From: Marinospirillum sp.
GTDB lineage: Bacteria; Pseudomonadota; Gammaproteobacteria; Pseudomonadales; Halomonadaceae
DNA length: 7,039 nt
Assembly: GCA_007119985.1 (NCBI GenBank)
Contig: SKOQ01000114.1
Location: forward strand, 1 to 7,039
Direction of reading: 5' to 3'
A program made the translations under genes and the position numbers. Shown piece by piece: positions 1 through 5,780 of this stretch. Each line of letters starts with the position of its first letter. The stretch's first letter is position 1. A model generated the notes under the pieces. It did not search any database, had not been told where the DNA came from, and saw only the letters and a program-made list of their open reading frames with translations.

Positions 1-771
1 CTCTTTTTAGGGCCAACCGGTGTCGGTAAAACAGAGCTATGTAAATCCTTGGCGCATTATCTTTTTGATACGGAAGAAGCCATGGTGCGCATTGATATGA
101 GTGAGTTTATGGAGAAACACTCAGTCGCGCGTTTGATCGGTGCTCCCCCTGGTTATGTTGGCTATGAGCAGGGTGGTTATCTGACAGAAGCCGTGCGTCG
201 GCGTCCATATTCGGTTTTGCTGTTAGATGAGGTTGAAAAAGCCCATCCAGATGTATTCAATATTCTGCTCCAGGTGCTTGAAGATGGTCGCCTGACTGAT
301 GGTCAAGGGCGTACGGTGAATTTCCGTAATACCGTGATCGTGATGACGTCGAATCTGGGTTCAGATTTGATTCAACGCATGGCAGGTGAAGAGCAGTATG
401 AAATGATGAAGTCGGCGGTTATGGAGGTGGTGGGCAATCACTTCCGCCCTGAAGTCATCAATCGTATTGATGAAGTCGTGGTTTTTCATCCGCTGCAAAA
501 AGAACAGATTCGTGGTATTGCCGCGATTCAGCTGGATCGCCTAGGCGCACGCTTAGCCGAGCAAGATTTACAGCTGAGCCTCAGTGATGAGGTGATGAAT
601 AAGCTCGTCGAGCAGGGGTATGATCCTGTTTATGGTGCGCGGCCTCTTAAGCGTGCCGTGCAGCGCATGCTGGAGAATCCCTTGGCGCAGGAGCTGCTCG
701 CAGGGCGCTTTGCACCTGGTCAGACGATTCGTGTGGGCTTACATGCCGACCAGCTGGTGTTTAGCGTTTAA
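1..771 (+). CDS. clpB: ATP-dependent disaggregase ClpB, C-terminal part (5' end outside window)
   Basis: This is the last 256 residues of the ClpB (Hsp104-type) AAA+ chaperone, which works with DnaK/DnaJ/GrpE in the cytoplasm to pull proteins out of aggregates. The fragment begins just before the second nucleotide-binding domain. Visible in order (fragment numbering) are Walker A GPTGVGKT at about 4-11, the pore loop GYVGYE at about 51-56, Walker B LLLDE at about 73-77, the sensor-1 asparagine of MTSN at about 118, the arginine finger in RPEVINRID at about 155, and sensor 2 GARPLKR at about 212-218. The E. coli protein has 857 residues with its second Walker A near 605, so roughly 600 N-terminal residues are missing here because of the window edge, not because the gene is broken. 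The reading frame is intact to the TAA at 769-771. A terminator follows directly, so clpB ends its own transcription unit. Confidence 0.97.
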   Translation, partial: LFLGPTGVGKTELCKSLAHYLFDTEEAMVRIDMSEFMEKHSVARLIGAPPGYVGYEQGGYLTEAVRRRPYSVLLLDEVEKAHPDVFNILLQVLEDGRLTDGQGRTVNFRNTVIVMTSNLGSDLIQRMAGEEQYEMMKSAVMEVVGNHFRPEVINRIDEVVVFHPLQKEQIRGIAAIQLDRLGARLAEQDLQLSLSDEVMNKLVEQGYDPVYGARPLKRAVQRMLENPLAQELLAGRFAPGQTIRVGLHADQLVFSV

Positions 772-797
772 ATACAGCTTCTGCTGGATCCCTCTTC

Positions 798-826
798 ACT
801 CGGCGTCTTTTGGCGCCGAGTTTTCT
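798..826 (+). terminator. Rho-independent terminator of clpB
   Basis: An 8-bp perfect stem, ACTCGGCG (798-805) with CGCCGAGT (814-821), has an 8-base loop and is followed by a T-rich run (TTTTCTTATTTTT, 821-833). It starts 26 bases after the clpB stop codon. It separates clpB from the ilv genes. Confidence 0.88.
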
Positions 827-905
827 TATTTTTGGCTTTTTTGCGCATGAAAAGATAAGTGACTGAAAGGTCAGCGCATTATTATTGCTTTGTTCCTTTG
901 CTTGC

Positions 906-932
906 TTGACAAAAAAAACCTTTTGTTAGAGT
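906..932 (+). promoter_or_regulatory. Putative sigma70 promoter of ilvIH
   Basis: A perfect -35 hexamer TTGACA lies at 906-911. A plausible -10 hexamer TAGAGT (4 of 6 matches) lies at 927-932. The spacer is only 15 bases and mostly A, shorter than the preferred 17, so the exact -10 is uncertain. It is the best promoter-like sequence between the clpB terminator and ilvI and implies a transcript leader of about 320 bases. Confidence 0.45.
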
Positions 933-1260
933 CTTGAGGCTTCCTGATCGCCGCAAGCCATCGAGAGACCCTCATTGGCTTGCACTGAGCGCCTTGCTCA
1001 GCATCCAGGACTTCCAGACCTATTTATCCTCTGGTCAGGCTAGGCCCCGCTTCACATTCAATCAATGTGATCAGAGTGCAGGCCCCATACACGGGCCTCT
1101 TTTGCCATAACACGGCAAGCATCAGGTGCTGATGACTTCCGACCAGCGGCGAGTCTTGCATCAGCAGGCCGAGATGGGTGTTAGCAGCATCTTGGCCATC
1201 ACCGGAGCTATCATAGGGGTAGCTCTTTGCACTCGAATTGTTTTTAGGGGGTTCACGAAA
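933..1260 (+). promoter_or_regulatory. Long structured 5' leader of ilvIH, possible attenuator region
   Basis: No convincing gene lies between the putative promoter and ilvI. The stretch contains a chain of perfect short inverted repeats: 953-960 with 976-983 (8 bp), 985-990 with 996-1001 (6 bp), 1014-1018 with 1030-1034 (5 bp), 1052-1058 with 1064-1070 (7 bp), 1080-1085 with 1093-1098 (6 bp, then CTTTT), 1102-1106 with 1114-1118 (5 bp), 1120-1125 with 1129-1134 (6 bp), and 1205-1210 with 1220-1225 (6 bp). Two arms are duplicated, AGGCCCC at 1042-1048 and 1080-1086, and CATCAG at 1120-1125 and 1159-1164, so alternative pairings are possible. Leader attenuation is a known way of controlling branched-chain amino acid operons. 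Its use here is inference. No ATG-started leader peptide precedes the terminator-like hairpin. Confidence 0.5.
1080..1103 (+). terminator. Terminator-like hairpin inside the ilvI leader (candidate attenuator)
   Basis: The GC-rich perfect stem AGGCCC (1080-1085) with GGGCCT (1093-1098) has a 7-base loop and is followed by CTTTT (1099-1103). It lies about 160 bases before the ilvI start and well after the clpB terminator, so it would interrupt the ilvI transcript. The T-run is short, so termination may be partial. The right arm could instead pair with an identical upstream AGGCCC at 1042-1047. Confidence 0.42.
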
Positions 1261-2982
1261 GTGGAGTTACTCTCAGGCGCAGATATGATCACCCGCTTTT
1301 TAGCGGATGAAGGCGTTGAATATATCTATGGCTACCCAGGTGGAGCCGCCTTGCATATTTATGATGCAATTCATCGCCAAGATAAGGTTCAGCACATTCT
1401 TGTTCGTCATGAACAAGCCGCCACCCATATGGCTGATGGTTATGCGCGTGCAACGGGTAAGCCCGGTGTTGTACTGGTCACCTCAGGTCCAGGCGCAACC
1501 AATGCCGTGACGGGGATCGCAACGGCTTATATGGACTCGATTCCGATGGTGGTGCTCTGCGGCCAGGTGATGAGTCATCTGATCGGTGAAGACGCTTTCC
1601 AAGAAACCGATATTATTGGTGTGACGCGTCCCATCGTGAAGCACAGCTTCAGTATTAAGCACCCAGCTGAGATTCCAATGGTGCTGAAGAAGGCATTTCA
1701 TATTGCCTCAACAGGTCGTCCTGGCCCGGTGGTGGTCGATATCCCCAAGGATATGACCGCACCGACTGAAAAGTATGAGTATGTTTATCCGAAGAAGGTC
1801 AAGCTGCGCTCCTACACACCAGTCGGCCGTGGACATTCAGGCCAAATCCGTAAAGCCGTTGAGCTGATGCTGAAAGCTAAGCGTCCTATCCTTTACGGCG
1901 GTGGTGGCTTGATTCTCGGTGGTGCGACGGAGCTGTTCACCGAGTTAGCGAAAAAACTCAATCTGCCGGTGACCACTTCTTTGATGGGCATCGGTGCTTA
2001 TCCGCAAACGGATGAGCAATCTCTAGGCTGGTTGGGGATGCATGGTAGCTATGAAGCTAACCAAGCGATGCACCACAGTGATTTGGTGGTCTGTATTGGT
2101 GCGCGCTTTGATGATCGTGCCACTAACAACACGGCGAAGTTCTGCCCGACCGCGAAGATCGTGCATGTCGATGTCGATCCATCATCAATTGGTAAAACGG
2201 TCAGAATCGATGTGCCGATTGTGGGTACGGCCAGCAGTGTGCTCGAAGAGATGCTGTCTATGCTGGGTGAGCAGAAGCAGATCAACAATGATTTGAGCGA
2301 CTGGTGGAAGCAAATCAATGACTGGCGCGCGAGTCGTCAGGGTCGCTTGTATGAGCCAGCGGCCACTGGTGAGGCGATGAAACCCCAGCAGGTCGTTGAA
2401 GCTGTCTGGAAGATCACCCAAGGTCAGGCTTATGTTGTCACTGATGTCGGTCAGCATCAGATGTTTGCAGCGCAATACTATAAGTTTGATCGTCCTAATC
2501 GCTGGATCACCTCAGGTGGCTTAGGCACGATGGGCTTTGGATTTCCTGCGGCAATGGGCATTAAGCTGCACAAGCCGCAAGAAGAGGTAGTGTTGTTTAC
2601 TGGAGAAGGGAGCTTCCAAATGATGATGCAGGAGCTTTCAACCTGCAGTCAGTTTGGTATTCCAGTGAAGATTATCAACCTGAATAACCAGTCTCTGGGC
2701 ATGGTGCGCCAGTGGCAGGATCTGAACTACAGTGCACGCCACGCTCAGTCTTATATGCAGTCCTTGCCTGACTTCCAGAAATTGGTTGAATCTTATGGGC
2801 ATGTGGCCTTTAAGGTTGAAAGGGCGGAAGATCTTGAGGCAGCGTTAGAAAAAGCCTTTGCCATCAAAGATCAGCTGGTTTTTATGGATATCTATGTTGA
2901 TCCGCGCGAGCATGTGTATCCAATGCAAGTCCCGCAAGGCTCCATGAAAGATATGCTCTTATCAAAAACGGAGAGGACGTAA
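1261..2982 (+). CDS. ilvI: Acetolactate synthase (acetohydroxyacid synthase) large, catalytic subunit
   Basis: The enzyme condenses two pyruvates to acetolactate, or pyruvate with 2-oxobutyrate to acetohydroxybutyrate, which is the first shared step of valine, leucine and isoleucine synthesis. It uses thiamine diphosphate, Mg and FAD. I chose the GTG at 1261: it gives 573 residues (the E. coli IlvI length is about 574), begins VELLSGADM as relatives do, and has AGGGGG at 1246-1251, nine bases upstream. The frame stays open upstream to 1126, but family members lack such an extension. Visible are the N-terminal thiamine domain with catalytic Glu51 in VRHEQAA, the central FAD domain with GARFDDR at 280-286, and the C-terminal thiamine/Mg motif starting GEG at 448-450 and ending with Asn-Asn at 475-476. 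MVRQWQ near 485 holds the substrate-pocket tryptophan. Three bases separate it from ilvH. The name ilvI rather than ilvB rests on the adjacent ilvH. Confidence 0.96.
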   Translation: MELLSGADMITRFLADEGVEYIYGYPGGAALHIYDAIHRQDKVQHILVRHEQAATHMADGYARATGKPGVVLVTSGPGATNAVTGIATAYMDSIPMVVLCGQVMSHLIGEDAFQETDIIGVTRPIVKHSFSIKHPAEIPMVLKKAFHIASTGRPGPVVVDIPKDMTAPTEKYEYVYPKKVKLRSYTPVGRGHSGQIRKAVELMLKAKRPILYGGGGLILGGATELFTELAKKLNLPVTTSLMGIGAYPQTDEQSLGWLGMHGSYEANQAMHHSDLVVCIGARFDDRATNNTAKFCPTAKIVHVDVDPSSIGKTVRIDVPIVGTASSVLEEMLSMLGEQKQINNDLSDWWKQINDWRASRQGRLYEPAATGEAMKPQQVVEAVWKITQGQAYVVTDVGQHQMFAAQYYKFDRPNRWITSGGLGTMGFGFPAAMGIKLHKPQEEVVLFTGEGSFQMMMQELSTCSQFGIPVKIINLNNQSLGMVRQWQDLNYSARHAQSYMQSLPDFQKLVESYGHVAFKVERAEDLEAALEKAFAIKDQLVFMDIYVDPREHVYPMQVPQGSMKDMLLSKTERT

Positions 2983-2985
2983 GCC

Positions 2986-3477
2986 ATGCGACATATCATC
3001 TCGATCCTCATGGAAAACGAGGCCGGTGCCTTGTCGCGGGTAGTGGGCTTGTTTTCACAACGTAACTTTAATATTGAGACACTCAACGTCGCGCCAACAG
3101 ATGATCCGACCCTTTCACGCTTAACCGTCACCACCAATGGCGATGAGCGGGTGATTGAGCAGATCACCAAGCAGCTTAATAAGCTGATCGATGTTGTGAA
3201 GCTGGTCGATTTAACCGAAGGCTTACATATCGAGCGTGAGCTGCTGTTGGTGAAGGTGAAGGCCGTCGGTGCTCAGCGTGCTGAAATCCACCGCACGACA
3301 GAAATCTTCCGCGGGCAGATTATTGATGTCACCCCCAGCATTTATACGATTCAGCTGGCTGGTGCCGCCGATAAGCTCGATGCCTTTGTCAGCGCCTTAG
3401 GTGCGAGCACCATTTTAGAAGTGGTGCGTACGGGTGTCTCAGGTATTGCACGCGGCGAGAAGGTGCTGAGCCTTTAA
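2986..3477 (+). CDS. ilvH: Acetolactate synthase small, regulatory subunit
   Basis: This is the 163-residue partner of IlvI. It raises catalytic activity and confers feedback inhibition by valine. The N-terminal ACT domain (about residues 4-78) starts RHIISILMENEAGALSRV. It keeps Gly14 and Asn29, positions tied to valine binding in E. coli IlvH, so I infer a valine-sensitive enzyme. The C-terminal domain (about 85-163) carries the conserved TEIFRGQIIDVTPS stretch. The length equals the E. coli protein. The ATG at 2986 lies three bases after the ilvI stop, with GAGG at 2973-2976 inside the ilvI 3' end acting as ribosome binding site. The two subunits are therefore translationally close and made from one message, which ends at the terminator 28 bases downstream. 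Confidence 0.97.
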   Translation: MRHIISILMENEAGALSRVVGLFSQRNFNIETLNVAPTDDPTLSRLTVTTNGDERVIEQITKQLNKLIDVVKLVDLTEGLHIERELLLVKVKAVGAQRAEIHRTTEIFRGQIIDVTPSIYTIQLAGAADKLDAFVSALGASTILEVVRTGVSGIARGEKVLSL

Positions 3478-3504
3478 TCCTTGTCACTGAGATCCTGCGT
3501 TATG

Positions 3505-3531
3505 AACCCCAGCTGCGGCTGGGGTTTTTTT
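3505..3531 (+). terminator. Rho-independent terminator of ilvIH, overlapping the ilvY 3' end
   Basis: A perfect 9-bp stem AACCCCAGC (3505-3513) with GCTGGGGTT (3518-3526), TGCG loop, is followed by Ts to 3531. The T-run contains the complement of the ilvY stop codon (3530-3532), so the convergent genes are packed tightly. Read on the minus strand, the hairpin also directly follows ilvY but has no proper U-run after it (TTCAT), so it would be weaker for ilvY. Confidence 0.93.
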
Positions 3532-4429
3532 ATGGCTGCTCGGCAGGTTCATCAATCAAATCCCAGAAGGCCTGAATAAGCGGGTTGTGCAGCTTGCGCT
3601 TCAGCAGCGCGACGCCAACGTCATAGGCGGCCAAATGTGGCGTGACAGGAAGAATCTTGACGCGGTCAATTAGCGGGCTGTTATCCAGTACAATCTGCGG
3701 CACGACACCAACGCCAAGCCCAAGACTCACCATGCTGACAATGGCCTCATTGCCGCTGACCTGGGCATAAATTTTGGGCTTGAGCGCTTTCTGCCTAAAC
3801 CACGCATCGACACGTTGGCGTCCTAAGCCTTGCTCCGAAAGAATCATGGGCAGCTGCGACCAATCAATATCTTTCAGCTCTTGGCCCAAGAGTCGATCGA
3901 TCATCGGCTCCTGGCGAGGAGCAATAAATACCAGCGGAGAGAGGCCGATAGAGCGAAACGCCACAGCTGGAGGGAGTTGATCTGGGCGCGCGGCAATGGC
4001 GATATCTTCTTCGCCCTGGATCACGTGCTGTAATGCCACAGCGGGATCGCCTGTATGAAGCTTGATTTCGACCAAGGGATAGCGGGCCCGAAAGCGATCG
4101 AGCAGTTGATAAAGGAAGCTATAGCTGGCAGTGACAGAGCAGTAAACGCTGATTTCACCTTGTAGCTCTTGCGCCTGCGCCTGCAAGCGATTTTTTAAGC
4201 TGTCCCACTGATGTAATGCATCGCGTGCATACTCAGCACACAGTTTGCCTGCTGGGGTGAGCTCAACATGGCGATTATCGCGCACAAAGAGCTGGCTCCC
4301 TAAGCGAGCTTCGAGCTGTTGAATCGAGCGACTTAAGGCTGAGGGGCTCAGGTGTACCATTTCGCTGGCGCGTGAGAAGTGCAGCGTTTCGACCAAGGCT
4401 AGAAAATGGCGGAGCAGACGATGTTCCAT
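3530..4429 (-). CDS. ilvY: LysR-type transcriptional activator IlvY
   Basis: This is a 299-residue LysR-family regulator. The N-terminal winged helix-turn-helix (about residues 1-62) includes HLSPSALSRSIQQLEARLG and LFVRDNRHVELTPAG. The rest is the periplasmic-binding-protein-like effector domain, with CSVTASYS at 97-104 and EIKLHTGD near 121-128. By eye the match to E. coli IlvY is strong along the whole length (IFCSVTAAYS, RDNRTVTLT, HEAMVSMVALG and EAFWKIL in E. coli have close counterparts here). E. coli IlvY uses acetolactate or acetohydroxybutyrate as inducer to activate ilvC. The gene is divergent from ilvC, as in enterics, and that supports the name. The ATG at 4427-4429 matches the family start. 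The ribosome binding site is weak (GGAA about 9 bases upstream), which suits low expression of a regulator. Confidence 0.94.
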   Translation of the reverse strand: MEHRLLRHFLALVETLHFSRASEMVHLSPSALSRSIQQLEARLGSQLFVRDNRHVELTPAGKLCAEYARDALHQWDSLKNRLQAQAQELQGEISVYCSVTASYSFLYQLLDRFRARYPLVEIKLHTGDPAVALQHVIQGEEDIAIAARPDQLPPAVAFRSIGLSPLVFIAPRQEPMIDRLLGQELKDIDWSQLPMILSEQGLGRQRVDAWFRQKALKPKIYAQVSGNEAIVSMVSLGLGVGVVPQIVLDNSPLIDRVKILPVTPHLAAYDVGVALLKRKLHNPLIQAFWDLIDEPAEQP

Positions 4430-4485
4430 CGGGTTGATTCCATTGCCGGTGCATTAAGGTAAGGCTGTACAGAGAAAAGCGAGTG

Positions 4486-4531
4486 TTGCGTTTTATGCAA
4501 TATTGCATTGTAAATATAACATTTTACGCAA
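4486..4531. promoter_or_regulatory. Putative IlvY operators in the ilvY-ilvC divergent region
   Basis: Two overlapping symmetrical sites are visible. TTGC-N7-GCAA at 4486-4500 contains a LysR-type T-N11-A core (T4487, A4499). A perfect 14-bp palindrome, ATGCAATATTGCAT, lies at 4495-4508. A further CGCAA half-site at 4527-4531 mirrors the TTGCG at 4486-4490. As I recall, the E. coli ilvYC operators are also built from TTGCAAT/ATTGCAA half-sites, so these fit IlvY binding. The sites lie 75-120 bases upstream of ilvC and 57 or more upstream of ilvY, right for activating one and repressing the other. Confidence 0.65.
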
Positions 4532-4551
4532 GAACAGAAAAAGCTTAGTCT
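4523..4551 (+). promoter_or_regulatory. Possible ilvC promoter
   Basis: TTTACG (4523-4528) and TAGTCT (4546-4551) have 17-base spacing just downstream of the proposed operators. Both hexamers are poor matches, as expected for a promoter that depends on an activator. TATAAC at 4515-4520 is an alternative -10. Confidence 0.28.
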
Positions 4552-4605
4552 GGAATCAAGCTCAAAGAGCCAGCAATATCATTCTAATATCAAGAGGATT
4601 TCACT

Positions 4606-5628
4606 ATGGCAATGCCCGTTTACTACGATAAAGATTGTGACTTGTCGATCATCAAAAGCAAAAAAGTGGCCGTCATTGGCTATGGCTCGCAAGGCCATGC
4701 TCATGCTTGTAACCTGAAAGACTCAGGTGTTGATGTGACTGTTGGCCTGCGTGCAGGTTCTTCATCGCGCGCTAAGGCAGAAGCTCATGGTTTGAAAGTG
4801 GCGGATGTACCCGCTGCCGTTGCTGCCGCTGATGTGATCATGATTCTGACGCCGGACGAGTTCCAAGGTCAGCTTTATAAAGAAGAGATCGAGCCTAATA
4901 TCAAGCAGGGCGCCACCTTGGCTTTTGCTCACGGCTTCTCGATCATTTACAACCAGATTTCGCCACGTAAAGACTTGGATGTGATCATGATCGCGCCTAA
5001 AGCGCCAGGCCATACCGTGCGCTCTGAGTTTGTGGCAGGCCGTGGTATCCCAGATTTGATCGCGATTGAGCAAGATGCAACCGGCCAAGCGCGTGCTACT
5101 GCCTTATCTTATGCCTCTGCAGTGGGTGGTGGTCGTACGGGTATTCTCGAAACCACCTTCCGTGAAGAGTGTGAAACGGATTTGTTTGGTGAGCAGGCGG
5201 TTCTCTGCGGTGGCGCGGTTGAGCTGGTCAAAATGGGCTTTGAGACCCTGGTTGAAGCTGGCTATGAGCCAGAAATGGCCTACTTTGAGTGCTTGCACGA
5301 GCTGAAGTTGATTGTTGACTTGATGTTTGAGGGCGGTATTGCCAACATGAACTATTCCATCTCAAACAACGCTGAGTATGGCGAGTATGTCACTGGCCCA
5401 CGTGTGATCAACGAAGAATCGCGTGAAGCGATGCGTGACGCTTTGGCCAATATCCAGTCTGGCGAGTATGCCAAGCAGTTTATTCTTGAGGGTCAGGCAG
5501 GCTATCCTTCGATGACTGCGCGTCGCCGTCAAAATGCAGAGCATCCGATTGAGCAGGTCGGTGAAAAGCTGCGTGCGATGATGCCGTGGATCGCTGCTAA
5601 CAAGATCGTTGATCAAAGCAAGAACTAA
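4606..5628 (+). CDS. ilvC: Ketol-acid reductoisomerase, class I (short form)
   Basis: The enzyme turns acetolactate or acetohydroxybutyrate into the dihydroxy acids of valine/leucine and isoleucine synthesis, by alkyl migration followed by NADPH-dependent reduction, with two Mg ions. The 340 residues place it in the short class I group, unlike the about 490-residue class II enzyme of E. coli. The N-terminal Rossmann domain carries GYGSQG at 25-30 and the cofactor-specificity loop LRAGSSS at about 48-54. The C-terminal knotted domain holds the metal and substrate residues Asp192 and Glu196 (ETDLFGEQ), Glu228 and Glu232 (FECLHELK) and Ser253 (SISNNAEYG). AGAGGA at 4593-4598, seven bases before the ATG at 4606, supports this start. 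A second ATG two codons later is possible, since pseudomonad relatives start about there. It is transcribed alone: IlvY sites lie upstream and a terminator follows. Confidence 0.97.
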   Translation: MAMPVYYDKDCDLSIIKSKKVAVIGYGSQGHAHACNLKDSGVDVTVGLRAGSSSRAKAEAHGLKVADVPAAVAAADVIMILTPDEFQGQLYKEEIEPNIKQGATLAFAHGFSIIYNQISPRKDLDVIMIAPKAPGHTVRSEFVAGRGIPDLIAIEQDATGQARATALSYASAVGGGRTGILETTFREECETDLFGEQAVLCGGAVELVKMGFETLVEAGYEPEMAYFECLHELKLIVDLMFEGGIANMNYSISNNAEYGEYVTGPRVINEESREAMRDALANIQSGEYAKQFILEGQAGYPSMTARRRQNAEHPIEQVGEKLRAMMPWIAANKIVDQSKN

Positions 5629-5654
5629 ACTGAATGTGATGGATTGTTTTGAAG

Positions 5655-5680
5655 CGCCCCTTATAGAGGGGCGTTTTTTT
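5655..5680 (+). terminator. Rho-independent terminator of ilvC
   Basis: The perfect 7-bp stem CGCCCCT (5655-5661) with AGGGGCG (5667-5673) is followed by seven Ts (5674-5680). It lies 26 bases past the ilvC stop and separates ilvC from pssA. Confidence 0.93.
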
Positions 5681-5717
5681 ATGCGGCTTGCTCAAACTGC
5701 TCTGATCTGGATGGGCA

Positions 5718-5747
5718 TTCAAATCTAGAGGCGAGAGGGTGTAGAAT
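5718..5747 (+). promoter_or_regulatory. Possible pssA promoter
   Basis: TTCAAA (5718-5723) and a good -10 TAGAAT (5742-5747) have an 18-base spacer and end 33 bases before the pssA start. The ilvC terminator upstream makes a separate pssA promoter necessary. Confidence 0.4.
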
Positions 5748-5780
5748 GGATGCCACACTTGGATAAACAATGAGCACCCT

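Noticed and set aside
1052..1070. TCACATT-N5-AATGTGA as a CRP or FNR binding site.
   Set aside because: The half-sites are in the reverse order to the CRP pattern TGTGA-N6-TCACA and the spacing differs. It lies inside the transcribed leader, so an RNA hairpin is the simpler reading.
934..1108. A longer open frame through the leader starting at TTG 934, containing a Leu-rich stretch (WLALSALLSI).
   Set aside because: It has no ATG or ribosome binding site and runs through the hairpins to a stop after the terminator-like stem, which fits neither a leader peptide nor a gene.
1126..1260. Starting ilvI at the GTG at 1126 or the ATGs at 1132 or 1174 to give a longer protein.
   Set aside because: Homologues begin at the residue matching GTG 1261, the resulting 573 residues fit the family, and AGGGGG lies nine bases upstream. 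The extension is kept only as an observation.
2602..2610. GEG instead of GDG at the start of the thiamine-diphosphate motif of IlvI, as a lost catalytic residue.
   Set aside because: As I recall, pseudomonad IlvI proteins also have GEG, so this looks like a normal lineage variant in an otherwise intact enzyme.
4275..4508. A 77-codon open frame on the minus strand overlapping the ilvY start and the operator region.
   Set aside because: It has no recognisable protein features and overlaps ilvY in another frame, and its start would lie inside the palindromic operator.
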